From positions 1 through 64,000 of the forward strand of contig NZ_JALKAN010000002.1 in assembly GCF_023015965.1 (NCBI RefSeq): a DNA stretch of 64,000 nucleotides, given 5' to 3'. A model generated the notes under the pieces. That model did not search any database and had not been told where the DNA came from. It saw only the letters and a list, made by a program, of their open reading frames with translations. Source of the stretch: Allomuricauda sp. F6463D. GTDB taxonomy: Bacteria; Bacteroidota; Bacteroidia; Flavobacteriales; Flavobacteriaceae. How positions within the stretch are numbered: the stretch's first letter is position 1; each line of letters starts with the position of its first letter. Both the position numbers and the translations under genes were made by a program. Positions 35,687 through 45,591 of the stretch are shown one piece after another.

Positions 35687-37012
35687 TTATGAATCCAACG
35701 CATGTTGTTCCTTTGCTTTTGTCACACTAAGGCGCATGGCCAAAATAGCTGCAATGGCAAAAAACACGGCTGCAAAGAGCATGGCGTTTACAGAATTTGC
35801 ACCTAAAAAGTTTTTAAAAATAGCTCCAAAGGTGAGTGTTTGTATACCCATTGGGATTACGATCATCATATTTAATATACCCATATATACACCTCTTCGT
35901 TCTTGAGGTACAATTTTGGAAACCATACTATAGGGAATACCCATCATTGCGGCCCACCCAATACCGAACAGCACCATAGGGAACAATACGTAAACCGGAT
36001 CTTGGATATAAGGTATTGCAAACAGGGCCATTGCAGTGCCGAACAAGCTTAACGCATAGACCTTTTTTCCGCCATATTTTAATGTAAGAGGAACCAATAC
36101 TAAAGCAACCACCGCCGTAACAACATTGTACGTAGTACTCATTTTAGCTGCTTGGGCAGCAGCCTCTGAAGTATCAAAACCAAGTGACACTCGAAACAAA
36201 GGGGTGATAAATTGCCAGTATACAAAAAGGGCGTACCATTGAAATAAATATACTGCGGAGAGTTTCCACATAAACTTGGGCATCTCCTTAATTGCTTGTG
36301 CTATTTCCCTAAACGGCACCTTGAACCTTTCCGCAAAAGAAAGAGCCTTATGTTTATTGATTTCGTGTAGCTCCTCATCTGTCGGTGGAATTTCCGGTGT
36401 TTTTAAGACCGACCACAAAATAGTAGCAATGGAAAGAAATGACCCTATGAAAAAGGAGTAATACAACCACTTAGGAACAGTTCCCTCTACTTCTTGACCT
36501 CCTCCGAACCAGTCTTGGAACAAAAAAATGGAAGCGTTGGCCAAAAGTATACCCGCCCCAACAAAAAGGCTCTGCATTTGATAACCAATACTGAGTTGAG
36601 ATTCGGGCAGTTTATCGCCCACAAATGCACGGTATGGTTCCATAGCCATGTTGTTCCCGACATCCAAAATCCACAACAATCCCACTGCGAACCATAAAGT
36701 CGGACTTAAAGGAAAAGCAAATAGACACAAACTTCCGAGTATGGCACCAATTAAAAAGAAAGGTTTCCTCCTTCCCCACCTTGGCGACCATGTTTTGTCC
36801 GATATGGCACCAATAATCGGTTGTACTATTAATCCCGTTACAGGACCTGCTATATTCAAAATTGGGAGTATTTCCTCTTTGGCTCCCAAAAAGAGAAATA
36901 TTGGGTTAATCGCACTTTGTTGAAGTCCAAAACTATATTGAATCCCAAGAAATCCAACATTCATATTAAAAATGTGCCAAAAACTTAATTTGGGTTTTTT
37001 GATTTTAATCAT
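35687..37012 (-). CDS. MFS sugar transporter, SLC45-like
   Basis: Inner-membrane transporter of 441 residues with twelve helices. The loop after helix 2 reads GAISDKTWSPRWGRRKPFF, the MFS motif of the sugar/proton SLC45-like branch that includes bacterial maltose importers, and EPYRAFVGDKLPESQLS follows helix 4. Import of a disaccharide is likely but the substrate is not fixed by sequence, and no sugar-utilisation gene is adjacent. A promoter-like TTG (37078-37080), 20 nt, TATATTTA (37050-37057) lies upstream, with one mismatch in the -7 box. ATG at 37012. Confidence 0.85.
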   Translation of the reverse strand: MIKIKKPKLSFWHIFNMNVGFLGIQYSFGLQQSAINPIFLFLGAKEEILPILNIAGPVTGLIVQPIIGAISDKTWSPRWGRRKPFFLIGAILGSLCLFAFPLSPTLWFAVGLLWILDVGNNMAMEPYRAFVGDKLPESQLSIGYQMQSLFVGAGILLANASIFLFQDWFGGGQEVEGTVPKWLYYSFFIGSFLSIATILWSVLKTPEIPPTDEELHEINKHKALSFAERFKVPFREIAQAIKEMPKFMWKLSAVYLFQWYALFVYWQFITPLFRVSLGFDTSEAAAQAAKMSTTYNVVTAVVALVLVPLTLKYGGKKVYALSLFGTAMALFAIPYIQDPVYVLFPMVLFGIGWAAMMGIPYSMVSKIVPQERRGVYMGILNMMIVIPMGIQTLTFGAIFKNFLGANSVNAMLFAAVFFAIAAILAMRLSVTKAKEQHALDS

Positions 37013-37138
37013 TCTTTAGGTTTAGCTGGTCCTCAAAAAAATCCTTACATAAATATAATTAATTCAAAAACATTGTTCAATATAATGTTTTTTCTGCTTG
37101 GGGTGTGCACACGCTTACTGTTTTGAATTTACCTACAG

Positions 37139-38065
37139 CTATTTCTTTTTCCTCAGAAATTCAATGTTTTGTTTAAGACCCGAGAATTTGGTTCTTTTTA
37201 CCGCAGATTTTTTAAAAACTTTTTTAAAAACATCTTCCGTAATTTCTTCCCAATCCTTCTTGGTAAACGACAAAAGTTCTGGATTTGGATTAAACAGGGG
37301 CTCGCTATGTGATTTGGAAAAACGGTTCCAAGGGCAAACATCTTGACAAACATCACAGCCAAACATCCATTCATCCAGTTTTCCTTGAAACTCGTTCGGA
37401 ATCTCGTTTTTTAGTTCAATTGTAAGGTAGGATATGCATTTACTTCCATCTACTTTATAAGGCTCCACAATGGCTTCCGTGGGACAAGCATCGATACAGG
37501 CGGTACAAGTGCCACAATGATTGGTTACAGGAGTATCGTATTCGAGCGCTAAATCCACTATAAGTTCGGCCACAAAATAAAAAGAACCTACTTGCTGGGT
37601 AAGTAAGTTACTGTGCTTACCAATCCATCCAAGGCCACTTTTCGCCGCCCAAGCCTTATCTAATACGGGAGCCGAATCCACAAAAGCCCTTCCGTGTACC
37701 TCACCAATTTCTTCTTGAATGAAATGGAGCAAATCCTTTAGTTTATCCTTTATCACAAAGTGATAATCCATTCCATATGCGTATTTGGAGATTTTGTAAG
37801 AATCAGAATTCTGCTCTTCGGAAGGAAAGTAATTCAATAGTAATGAAATAACCGACCGGGAACCCTCCACTAATTTCGTTGGGTCCAATCGTTTGTCAAA
37901 ATGGTTTTCCATGTACTGCATTTCACCATGCATATTCTGGTTGAGCCATTTTTCTAATCGAGGGGCTTCTTCTTCAAGAAATTCAGCTTTGGAAATGCCA
38001 CATGATAAAAATCCGAGACGCTTGGCTTCGGCCTTAATCAATTGTGTATGTTCTTTGGTTTTCAC
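37139..38065 (-). CDS. queG: Epoxyqueuosine reductase QueG
   Basis: Last enzyme of queuosine tRNA modification; reduces epoxyqueuosine with cobalamin and two [4Fe-4S] clusters. The clusters are bound by [17 protein letters not shown] plus KCISYLTIE, and by [13 protein letters not shown]. The cobalamin-dependent N-terminal domain includes [14 protein letters not shown] and [17 protein letters not shown]. About 308 residues. There is no ATG at the start: the frame offers TTG (38068) and, one codon later, GTG (38065); GTG is preferred here but this is uncertain. Other queuosine genes are not in the window. Cytoplasmic. Confidence 0.93.
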   Translation of the reverse strand: MKTKEHTQLIKAEAKRLGFLSCGISKAEFLEEEAPRLEKWLNQNMHGEMQYMENHFDKRLDPTKLVEGSRSVISLLLNYFPSEEQNSDSYKISKYAYGMDYHFVIKDKLKDLLHFIQEEIGEVHGRAFVDSAPVLDKAWAAKSGLGWIGKHSNLLTQQVGSFYFVAELIVDLALEYDTPVTNHCGTCTACIDACPTEAIVEPYKVDGSKCISYLTIELKNEIPNEFQGKLDEWMFGCDVCQDVCPWNRFSKSHSEPLFNPNPELLSFTKKDWEEITEDVFKKVFKKSAVKRTKFSGLKQNIEFLRKKK

Positions 38066-38142
38066 CAAGCTAAGATAGCTATAGTTTTACCCAATTATGT
38101 AGGTTTACAACCACAGGCGTGATCGTGAAGAATAATGATACA

Positions 38143-39201
38143 CTATTTTGTTTTGATAATATCATACTCCTCTTGGTAATAATCAATTATAGGTTGAAAC
38201 GGTCCTAGCTGATGTTGCTCCTCGGTAAAAGGGTCGACATAAGGACCGTAAGGAGTAGAAACTGGTTTTTTGGCCAAATCTGGAAAGTCTACTTCTCTAT
38301 TAGGCTTTGTTGGACGATTTTTTTGATTGATGTATCCTGCTACGTCATAAGCTTCCTCATCGGTAAGTATGGGATTATCAAAAGTAGCACCAAAGGGCAT
38401 ATTCCCTTTTATAAATTGAGCAGCAGTAATCACACGGGTCATTCCGGCTCCATTATTATAGGAATCATCTCCCCATAAAGGTGGATAAAGATATAAATCA
38501 TTCTCAGGCAGCCTTTGTCCTTGCCCATCGGCACCATGACAAAGCACGCAGTGTTTTATAAACACAGTTTCTCCATGTGCTAAATCAACAGCTCTTTCCG
38601 GTATCTCCACTTTCACAAATCCTTGCCCTTCAATTTTTCCGTTTGATGGTGCTGTCCGGCCCAACCAATCCATATAAGCAATCAATGCTTTCATTTCTAG
38701 GGCTGATTCCGGCATCACCTTACCATTCATGCTCCGCTCCATACACCCATTGACTCGTTCTTCGATGGTACCTATTTTATTCTCACGTCCTCTAAATTGT
38801 GGAAAACGTTTTACCACACCAATAAGGGGTGCTGCATAAGGTTTTGTTCCTCCGTCGATATGGCAACTTGCACAGGCAAGGTTGTTTCCTGCAAATATTC
38901 TTGTAGTGTCTTTCTGTTTGGGACCTATATGTACCGATGTATTTCTAAATATCTCAAAACCTAACTTGATTTCTTCATTTTTTGAAGAAGATGACAAGTT
39001 ATACACATTGTAATCCATATGGTATACATCATCTAGAATTGGGGAAGTTTCATTATTAAGTCCATCAAAATAGCCTAATCCCCCCAACACAATGGCAAAT
39101 GCCAACACAAATATGAGAAAAACACAAATGCTTAATTGCAAACACAATTTTTGTACTTGCTTTATCATTTTTCCTACTGCTTTTGAATTGGATGTATCCA
39201 T
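38143..39201 (-). CDS. Membrane-anchored dihaem cytochrome c, TsdA-like
   Basis: c-type cytochrome of 352 residues, held to the inner membrane by a helix at about 20-42. Two haem motifs: CASCH (Cys110, Cys113, His114) and CVLCH (Cys218, Cys221, His222). The spacing and phrases NNLACASCHIDGGTKPYAAP, FRGRENKIGTIEERVNGCMERSMNGKVMP and EMKALIAYMDWL resemble thiosulfate dehydrogenase TsdA (COG3258), whose haem 1 has a cysteine axial ligand; Cys153 in VNGCMERSMNG is the candidate. It might oxidise thiosulfate or reduce tetrathionate, or only carry electrons. It is alone, without other sulfur genes, about 180 bases downstream of ruvB. ATG at 39201. Confidence 0.8.
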   Translation of the reverse strand: MDTSNSKAVGKMIKQVQKLCLQLSICVFLIFVLAFAIVLGGLGYFDGLNNETSPILDDVYHMDYNVYNLSSSSKNEEIKLGFEIFRNTSVHIGPKQKDTTRIFAGNNLACASCHIDGGTKPYAAPLIGVVKRFPQFRGRENKIGTIEERVNGCMERSMNGKVMPESALEMKALIAYMDWLGRTAPSNGKIEGQGFVKVEIPERAVDLAHGETVFIKHCVLCHGADGQGQRLPENDLYLYPPLWGDDSYNNGAGMTRVITAAQFIKGNMPFGATFDNPILTDEEAYDVAGYINQKNRPTKPNREVDFPDLAKKPVSTPYGPYVDPFTEEQHQLGPFQPIIDYYQEEYDIIKTK

Positions 39202-39379
39202 GTATCTTTTCAGTTACCACGCTCTTTACCAAACTACATGAATTAAACTGGAAGTCGAGGCTATTAAACAACAAATTAGGAACAGTTGTATTTCACCTTA
39301 AAAACAAATTTTTCCGGAAAAACACAACAAACGTGTAAATTACAATTTTTTGTCAAATTAGGGAAGTTGAGTCCAGTTT

Positions 39380-40402
39380 TTAAAACAATCCTTCCTGCCC
39401 ACCTCTTTGCACTTTACCTAAGTGTTTGTAGGCAAGTTCAGTTACTTCTCGGCCTCTTGGGGTACGCATTATAAAGCCTTGTTGAATTAAAAAGGGTTCG
39501 TACACCTCTTCCAAGGTTTCTGCACTTTCAGATACAGCTGTAGCCAGTGTTGTTATACCAACAGGACCACCTTTAAATTTTTCAATAATGGTGCTCAGTA
39601 TTTTATTGTCCATCTCATCCAATCCGTGGGTATCCACATTTAAAGCCTTCAACCCAAATTGGGAAATTTCAAGGTCAATCTTCCCGTTTCCCTTGATTTG
39701 CGCAAAATCGCGAACCCTTCTCAATAAGGCATTGCATATTCTGGGTGTGCCCCTACTCCGCCCTGCTATTTCTATCGCTGCATCGTTTGTAATTGGAACC
39801 TTCAAGATTTCCGCACTACGTTCAACTATGGTGGACAATAGTTCGGTATGGTAATATTGCAATCGGCTTTGAATGCCAAATCGGGCTCGCATGGGTGCCG
39901 TAAGCAAACCAGACCTTGTAGTAGCTCCTATCAACGTAAAGGGACTTAAGTTTATCTGTACGGTTCGGGCATTGGGCCCCGATTCAATCATAATATCAAT
40001 TTTATAATCCTCCATTGCAGAGTACAGGTATTCTTCAACGATTGGACTTAATCTATGGATTTCATCTATAAAGAGAACATCGCGCTCTTCCAAGTTGGTC
40101 AAAAGTCCGGCTAAATCGCCTGGTTTGTCCAAAACAGGCCCAGAAGTAACTTTGATATTAACACCAAGTTCATTTGCCAAAATATGGGCCAGAGTGGTCT
40201 TTCCCAATCCCGGGGGTCCGTGAAAAAGGGTATGATCTAAAGCCTCTCCCCTTAGATTGGCGGCCTGCACGAAAATCTTTAAATTTTCGAGCACTTTGGC
40301 CTGTCCCGTAAAATCATCAAAACTAATGGGCCGAAGCGCCCTTTCAATATCAAATTCTTCTGGGGACAGATTTTCGCCTGATGGATCTAAATTTTCGTTC
40401 AT
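39380..40402 (-). CDS. ruvB: Holliday junction helicase RuvB
   Basis: AAA+ motor of the RuvAB complex, 340 residues. Walker [13 protein letters not shown], Walker [10 protein letters not shown], sensor 1 [10 protein letters not shown] and the arginine-finger region [12 protein letters not shown] are all present; the C-terminal winged helix ends [20 protein letters not shown] at 40402. A TATATTTG box (40410-40417) lies so close that transcription would begin at about the start codon, so the mRNA may be leaderless; no -33 TTG is seen at the expected distance. It stands alone, divergent from the acyl-CoA oxidase-like gene. Confidence 0.95.
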   Translation of the reverse strand: MNENLDPSGENLSPEEFDIERALRPISFDDFTGQAKVLENLKIFVQAANLRGEALDHTLFHGPPGLGKTTLAHILANELGVNIKVTSGPVLDKPGDLAGLLTNLEERDVLFIDEIHRLSPIVEEYLYSAMEDYKIDIMIESGPNARTVQINLSPFTLIGATTRSGLLTAPMRARFGIQSRLQYYHTELLSTIVERSAEILKVPITNDAAIEIAGRSRGTPRICNALLRRVRDFAQIKGNGKIDLEISQFGLKALNVDTHGLDEMDNKILSTIIEKFKGGPVGITTLATAVSESAETLEEVYEPFLIQQGFIMRTPRGREVTELAYKHLGKVQRGGQEGLF

Positions 40403-40531
40403 GGTTCAACAAATATAGTTGAAAACACAAACCACCTAAAGCCATAGTTACTAAAATACCATTAAGCATCACTTCTTAAATATCTAAACCTTAACTTAGA
40501 TATGTTTTTATACACGTCAATTTAACCCTAT

Positions 40532-42784
40532 ATGATTACGACAAGTTATTCCGTTGGAATTCTACAATACATCCCTTTTTTCTATGTTATTTGGTCCGAT
40601 GACCTACTCTCTGCTTCAGAAATTTCGGTTGTTCAAAAAGCAATTGAGAAGGATAGCTCTCTTACCTCAAACGAAAAAAAGCAATTGCAAAAGTGGTTGG
40701 TCAGAGAACAGCCACCTGTTGATGATGAAATAAAAAACTGGAGACAAGCAATTACCAATTCCCGCACTAAACTTATAGAGAGCGACACCTATCCCCTTTC
40801 CTCGCTTAGTAAACGATTAGTGAGTGCCAACAACCTGAACGAACAATTAAAACACATTGAGGTTCATCTGGGAATACAGCCAAATCATTACAATCATCTG
40901 TTTGATGTGGAAGTAGTCCAAGAAAAAACTTCCGATGAATATGATGCTAAAATTTTGGATGAAATCCTTAAAGGAAATCATGCTGAGGTTATAGACGGGT
41001 TTAGGAACTTTTTGGACAAGCCCGATTTTGATTGGGAACTTATTAGAAAGAAAGAAGATTTTAGAAATAGGATTTTACAACAAGTACAACTTTTAGGCAA
41101 AAAGGGGTACGGCGCCATGGCATACCCTACGGAGTATGGCGGCACCGGAAATATGCCCGCTTATGCATCTATTTTTGAGCACTTGATGTTCGTGGATGGC
41201 AGTTTGGCCGTAAAATTTGGTGTTCAGTTTGGGCTTTTCGGCGGAAGTATCCAAAAATTGGGTACAAAAAAGCATCACGACCAATATTTGACCGATGCTG
41301 GAACAACGAAACTACTGGGTTGTTTTGCCATGACAGAAACTGGGCACGGTTCTAATGTTAGAGGAATTAAAACAACGGCTACCTATGAAAAATCATCTGA
41401 CTCCATTATTATTCACACACCAGGAAAAAACGATAACAAAGAATACATTGGCAATGCCCTGCATTCTAAAATAGCAACGGTTTTTGCCCAATTGATCGTA
41501 AACGGTAAAAATGAAGGAGTACATGCCATTTTAGTTCCGTTGAGAAATGAAAAGCATGAAGAGTTGGAAGGAGTTACAGTTGAGGATAACGGATACAAAT
41601 TAGGTTTAAATGGAGTGGACAACGGAAAAATCTGGTTTCACAACGTAAAGGTCCCACGTGAAAATCTTTTGAACAAATACGGTGAAATATTGGAAGATGG
41701 TACGTATGATTCACCCATTAAAAATCCGAACAAACGATTTTTTACCATGTTGGGCACTTTGGTTGGAGGACGCATTTGTGTGGCTCGTGGTGCTCTTGGA
41801 GGCAGCAAAATGGCGTTGGCCATTGCTGTAAAATATGCACTGAACCGAAGACAGTTCAATGACAATGTGAAAGTACAGGAGGATCTTATCATGGACTACC
41901 CAACGCATCAATTAAGGCTCACCCCGGCAATTGCGGGGGCGTATGTGTATCATTTTACTTTAGAGGAGGTAATGAAACGTTATAGCGATGATACCCAACC
42001 TGATAAAAGAAAAATTGAAACCCAAGTGGCTGGATTAAAATCAATCATTACTTGGTTTGCCAATGATACAATTCAGGAATGCAGAGAAGCTTGCGGTGGT
42101 AAAGGGTATTTATTGGAGAACCGCATTGCAGACCTTAAAGGCGATGTAGATATTTTTACCACTTTTGAAGGTGACAACACCGTATTGCTTCAACTTGCGG
42201 CCAAAGGTATTCTTTCCGATTTTAGGGCAGAGTTCAACAGTGCCGGATTTGCATCGGTTTTAAAACTTTTACAAACTCAACTTACGGATAAGCTTACGGC
42301 TATCAACCCTTTATATTCCAATAAGGTTGATGCGGAACATTTGTACAATCCAAAATTCCATAAACATGCATTTAGCTATAGGACCAGAAGACTGACCTAT
42401 ACCTTAGCGATGCGTATCCGTAACTACATGAAAAAAGGAATTCCGTCCTACCAAGCATTTCTTAAAGTACAGACCCATTTATTGGCTTTAGGGAAAGCCT
42501 ATAGCGTGGAACTGGCCTACACTATCTTTTGCGATAAATATGAAAATATATCGGACTTAAAGTACAAAGCGTTGATGGAGAAAACAGGCTGCCTTTACGC
42601 TCTTGATCAAATAAATTCGGATGCTAGATGGTATTTGGAACAAGGATACATTGGTAATACAAAATCAAAAGCTATCCGACAACGAGTGGAAAGGCTATCT
42701 ACGGAACTACGACCTCACATTGAAGTGTTGGTGGATGGTTTCGGTATTCCCGAACATTGTCTAACTGCCCCGATTTCAAAGTAA
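40532..42784 (+). CDS. Acyl-CoA oxidase/dehydrogenase-like flavoenzyme
   Basis: Large acyl-CoA dehydrogenase-fold protein of 750 residues. FAD/substrate motif FAMTETGHGSNVRGI is in the middle domain, and FTTFEGDNTVLLQLAAKG, with the catalytic-base glutamate and the EGDNTVLLQ phrase typical of acyl-CoA oxidases, is in the C-terminal domain. Length also fits acyl-CoA oxidases rather than the 380-residue dehydrogenases. It should desaturate acyl-CoA in beta-oxidation, passing electrons to O2 or to an electron-transfer flavoprotein; the acceptor cannot be decided by sight. No signal peptide. The start at 40532 is the first ATG. The gene stands alone, and its stop is 3 bases before the convergent GIN-domain gene. 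Confidence 0.88.
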   Translation: MITTSYSVGILQYIPFFYVIWSDDLLSASEISVVQKAIEKDSSLTSNEKKQLQKWLVREQPPVDDEIKNWRQAITNSRTKLIESDTYPLSSLSKRLVSANNLNEQLKHIEVHLGIQPNHYNHLFDVEVVQEKTSDEYDAKILDEILKGNHAEVIDGFRNFLDKPDFDWELIRKKEDFRNRILQQVQLLGKKGYGAMAYPTEYGGTGNMPAYASIFEHLMFVDGSLAVKFGVQFGLFGGSIQKLGTKKHHDQYLTDAGTTKLLGCFAMTETGHGSNVRGIKTTATYEKSSDSIIIHTPGKNDNKEYIGNALHSKIATVFAQLIVNGKNEGVHAILVPLRNEKHEELEGVTVEDNGYKLGLNGVDNGKIWFHNVKVPRENLLNKYGEILEDGTYDSPIKNPNKRFFTMLGTLVGGRICVARGALGGSKMALAIAVKYALNRRQFNDNVKVQEDLIMDYPTHQLRLTPAIAGAYVYHFTLEEVMKRYSDDTQPDKRKIETQVAGLKSIITWFANDTIQECREACGGKGYLLENRIADLKGDVDIFTTFEGDNTVLLQLAAKGILSDFRAEFNSAGFASVLKLLQTQLTDKLTAINPLYSNKVDAEHLYNPKFHKHAFSYRTRRLTYTLAMRIRNYMKKGIPSYQAFLKVQTHLLALGKAYSVELAYTIFCDKYENISDLKYKALMEKTGCLYALDQINSDARWYLEQGYIGNTKSKAIRQRVERLSTELRPHIEVLVDGFGIPEHCLTAPISK

Positions 42785-42787
42785 TTG

Positions 42788-43615
42788 TCAGTTTTGTTTT
42801 TTAATAAGTTGGGAAGTATCCAAAAACTCGTTTATGATGATTTTAGGTGTACCATAAAGGTAAATACTTGCACCTTCTGTAGCATTCAGAATTAAGTCTC
42901 CAAATGCATGTACTCTTGCATTAGCCTTACCTGTAATGGCAAGTTCACAGTAACCTATTTGCATGAGTTCACCCCTGTATTTGGCATCTTCCAACAAATT
43001 GATCTGCAGTCTTTCGGAAGTACCTTCCATTGTCAACGCTGAGCTCCCTTCCATATCCAAAACTCCCGCATTAATTTGTGCATAGACATAGGCCTGAGCT
43101 CTTTGATTCAGGTTAACGTTTAAAGAGTCAACCTCCACATGAAAATCACCCCTACTGGTATCTTCCAAGTTGATATCCATAACCGCTGCGTTAGCTTTTA
43201 TATCCAACTTAGTGTTGTTGAAACCATCTATAAATAATTCATCTGATTCAATCACATCTTGAGAAGTTATACTTCCATTTTTGACAGTGATTGCCAAGAG
43301 TTCGGTATAGTTAACAGTAATCTTCAATTCTTTTTTAGCGGTAATATTATAGTAAGAGCTAATCACCAAAGTACCGTCCTTGACATCAAATTTTAGAACA
43401 TCGACCAAATTATCATCAGCGATAAGATGATATCCAGGGCCTAATGATTTATTAAGGTTGATTTCAAGATCATCATTTAAAACAATGGCGTTGAACGGAG
43501 GGAGTTCTTCTGTAATCTCCGTCACTACTCGGCTACCTTTTAGTTTAGGTTTTCGTTGTGCAATGGATATAATTGGACAAAGGATAAGTAAAACTATAAG
43601 CGACTTTTTCATCAT
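42788..43615 (-). CDS. GIN-domain (DUF2807) secreted protein
   Basis: Exported protein of 275 residues. Signal peptide 1-19 (ends ISIAQ) and then a right-handed beta-helix-like GIN domain, with regular short strands (LFIDGFNNTKLDIKANAAVMDINLEDTS in parts; SALTMEGTSERLQINL). DUF2807 proteins are widespread in Bacteroidota; the name suggests an auto-transporter adhesin head, but function is not established. No membrane anchor or type IX C-terminal domain is seen. Two consecutive ATGs (43615, 43612) are possible starts. It is separated from ctaD by a terminator, so it is transcribed on its own, and meets the acyl-CoA gene tail to tail. Confidence 0.85.
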   Translation of the reverse strand: MMKKSLIVLLILCPIISIAQRKPKLKGSRVVTEITEELPPFNAIVLNDDLEINLNKSLGPGYHLIADDNLVDVLKFDVKDGTLVISSYYNITAKKELKITVNYTELLAITVKNGSITSQDVIESDELFIDGFNNTKLDIKANAAVMDINLEDTSRGDFHVEVDSLNVNLNQRAQAYVYAQINAGVLDMEGSSALTMEGTSERLQINLLEDAKYRGELMQIGYCELAITGKANARVHAFGDLILNATEGASIYLYGTPKIIINEFLDTSQLIKKQN

Positions 43616-43680
43616 GATTGTCTTTTGAGAGAGGACTAATACTATTTAAAGATATACAATTCACCCCAAAAAGGAATCCA

Positions 43681-43714
43681 AAAAAAAAGCCCATCCAAAA
43701 GGACGGGCGTTTTT
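43681..43714 (-). terminator. Terminator of the act-cta operon
   Basis: Stem GCCCATCC (43689-43696) pairs with GGACGGGC (43701-43708), one A-C mismatch, 4-base loop. On the minus strand it runs into a T tract. It closes the operon after ctaD. Confidence 0.75.
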
Positions 43715-43732
43715 ACACTAATATAAATCTTT

Positions 43733-45556
43733 TTAATGATTGAGTTCTTCTTCGTTCTCCTGAAGTGGCACGTCTTGTGGAACAAAATCCTGCCCTGCAA
43801 TAATATACTCACCATTCTCGTATGTTTTACTATAATCGTAAGACCAACGATAAACATGTGGAATTTCTCCCGGCCAATTTCCATGAATATGCTCACGTGG
43901 AGTTGTCCATTCCAAAGTATTGGCATTCCATGGGTTAACGGGTCCTTTTTTACCATAAAAAATACTGGAAATAAAGTTGTAAACGAAAATCAATTGGGTG
44001 AGTGCAGCTATAATCGCGAACACTGTCATCAATACTTGAACGTTTGTCAACTCATCAAACATTGGAAATGCCGTATTTTCATAATATCGTCTTGGAACCC
44101 CTGCCATACCCACAAAGTGCATAGGGAAAAATATACCGTAGGAACATACAGCCGTAATCCAGAAATGGATATAGCCCAAGTTCTTGTTCATCATTCTTCC
44201 ATGGAACATTTTTGGGAACCAATGGTAAATACCAGCGAACATACCATACAATGCTGAGATACCCATTACCAAATGGAAGTGAGCAACTACAAAATAAGTG
44301 TCGTGAACGTTAATATCCAAAGTACTATCTCCTAAAATAATACCAGTAAGACCTCCTGTGATGAATGTAGATACCATTCCTATGGAAAAGAGCATACCAG
44401 GGTTGAGTTGTAAATTCCCTTTCCACAAAGTAGTTATCCAGTTAAATGCTTTAACGGCAGATGGTATGGCGATCAAAAGTGTTGTAAACGTAAATACCGA
44501 TCCCAAAAATGGGTTCATACCGGATACGAACATATGGTGACCCCATACTATAGTAGATAAAAATGCAATTGCAAGAACAGAGGCAATCATGGCTCTATAA
44601 CCAAAAATTGGCTTACGGGCGTTAACGGCCATTACCTCCGAAACAATTCCCATAGCAGGCAAAATAACTATATAAACCTCAGGGTGTCCCAAAAACCAAA
44701 ACAAGTGTTCATAAAGTACTGGTGAACCTCCTTGGTAATGCAAAACCTCTCCTTGGATAAAAATATCTGACAAGAAGAATGATGTACCAAAACTTCTATC
44801 CATTATCAGCAACAAAGCAGCTGAAAGTAGTACGGGAAAAGAGACGACACCGATTATGGCTGTAACAAAAAATGTCCATATGGTCAAAGGCAAACGTGTC
44901 ATAGACATTCCCTTTGTTCTTAGGTTTATAACTGTAACGATATAATTTAAAGAACCTAACAAGGATGACGCAATAAATATTGCCATGGATATTAACCATA
45001 GGGTCATACCCATACCTGAACCAGGCTGTGCCATTGGCAATGCACTTAATGGTGGATATACAGTCCAACCAGCAGCTGCAGGTCCTGCTTCTACAAACAA
45101 TGACATGATCATGATTACTGATGAGACGAAGAACATCCAATATGAAACCATGTTCATAAATCCGGATGCCATATCTCTTGCTCCAATTTGCAATGGAATT
45201 AAAAGGTTACTAAAAGTACCACTCAATCCCTGTGTAAGTACAAAAAAGACCATAAGGGTACCATGTATGGTAACCAATGCCAAATAGATATCGGCATCCA
45301 TTACACCGTCTGGTGCCCATTTACCCAAAAACGTTTCGAAAATTCCAAAAGATTCACCTGGCCAAGCTAATTGCATTCTAAACAATATTGACATGGCTAT
45401 ACCAATGAATCCCATAATAAGACCAGTAATCAGATATTGCTTGGATATCATCTTATGGTCCTGACTGAAAATATATTTTGTGATGAAAGTTTCCTTATGG
45501 TGATGTCCATGATCATCGTGGTGATCATCGTGACTTACATGGGCTACTTCAGACAT
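43733..45556 (-). CDS. ctaD: Cytochrome c oxidase subunit I
   Basis: Catalytic subunit of the aa3-type oxidase, 607 residues with about twelve helices. The haem and CuB ligands are in HGTLMVFFVLTQG, WFLGHPEVYIVILPAMG (CuB histidine and the cross-linked Tyr), WGHHMFVSGM and VVAHFHLVMG. GHPEVY has the D-channel glutamate of the A1 family. The N-terminal 25 residues are very His/Asp-rich (HDDHHDDHGHHHKE). Last gene of the operon actABCDEF-ctaC-ctaD. Receives electrons from cytochrome c or directly from the alternative complex III. ATG at 45556. Confidence 0.95.
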   Translation of the reverse strand: MSEVAHVSHDDHHDDHGHHHKETFITKYIFSQDHKMISKQYLITGLIMGFIGIAMSILFRMQLAWPGESFGIFETFLGKWAPDGVMDADIYLALVTIHGTLMVFFVLTQGLSGTFSNLLIPLQIGARDMASGFMNMVSYWMFFVSSVIMIMSLFVEAGPAAAGWTVYPPLSALPMAQPGSGMGMTLWLISMAIFIASSLLGSLNYIVTVINLRTKGMSMTRLPLTIWTFFVTAIIGVVSFPVLLSAALLLIMDRSFGTSFFLSDIFIQGEVLHYQGGSPVLYEHLFWFLGHPEVYIVILPAMGIVSEVMAVNARKPIFGYRAMIASVLAIAFLSTIVWGHHMFVSGMNPFLGSVFTFTTLLIAIPSAVKAFNWITTLWKGNLQLNPGMLFSIGMVSTFITGGLTGIILGDSTLDINVHDTYFVVAHFHLVMGISALYGMFAGIYHWFPKMFHGRMMNKNLGYIHFWITAVCSYGIFFPMHFVGMAGVPRRYYENTAFPMFDELTNVQVLMTVFAIIAALTQLIFVYNFISSIFYGKKGPVNPWNANTLEWTTPREHIHGNWPGEIPHVYRWSYDYSKTYENGEYIIAGQDFVPQDVPLQENEEELNH

Positions 45557-45591
45557 ATTCCAATTAATTTTTTTTCGTTATTCTATTTTTG

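Noticed and set aside
39307..39320. Perfect palindrome TTTTTCCGGAAAAA between ruvB and the cytochrome gene
   Set aside because: No loop and no T-tract arrangement of a terminator; as an operator it is unsupported by any second copy.
43642..43956. Minus-strand frame overlapping the end of ctaD
   Set aside because: It is in another frame of subunit I and crosses the operon terminator.
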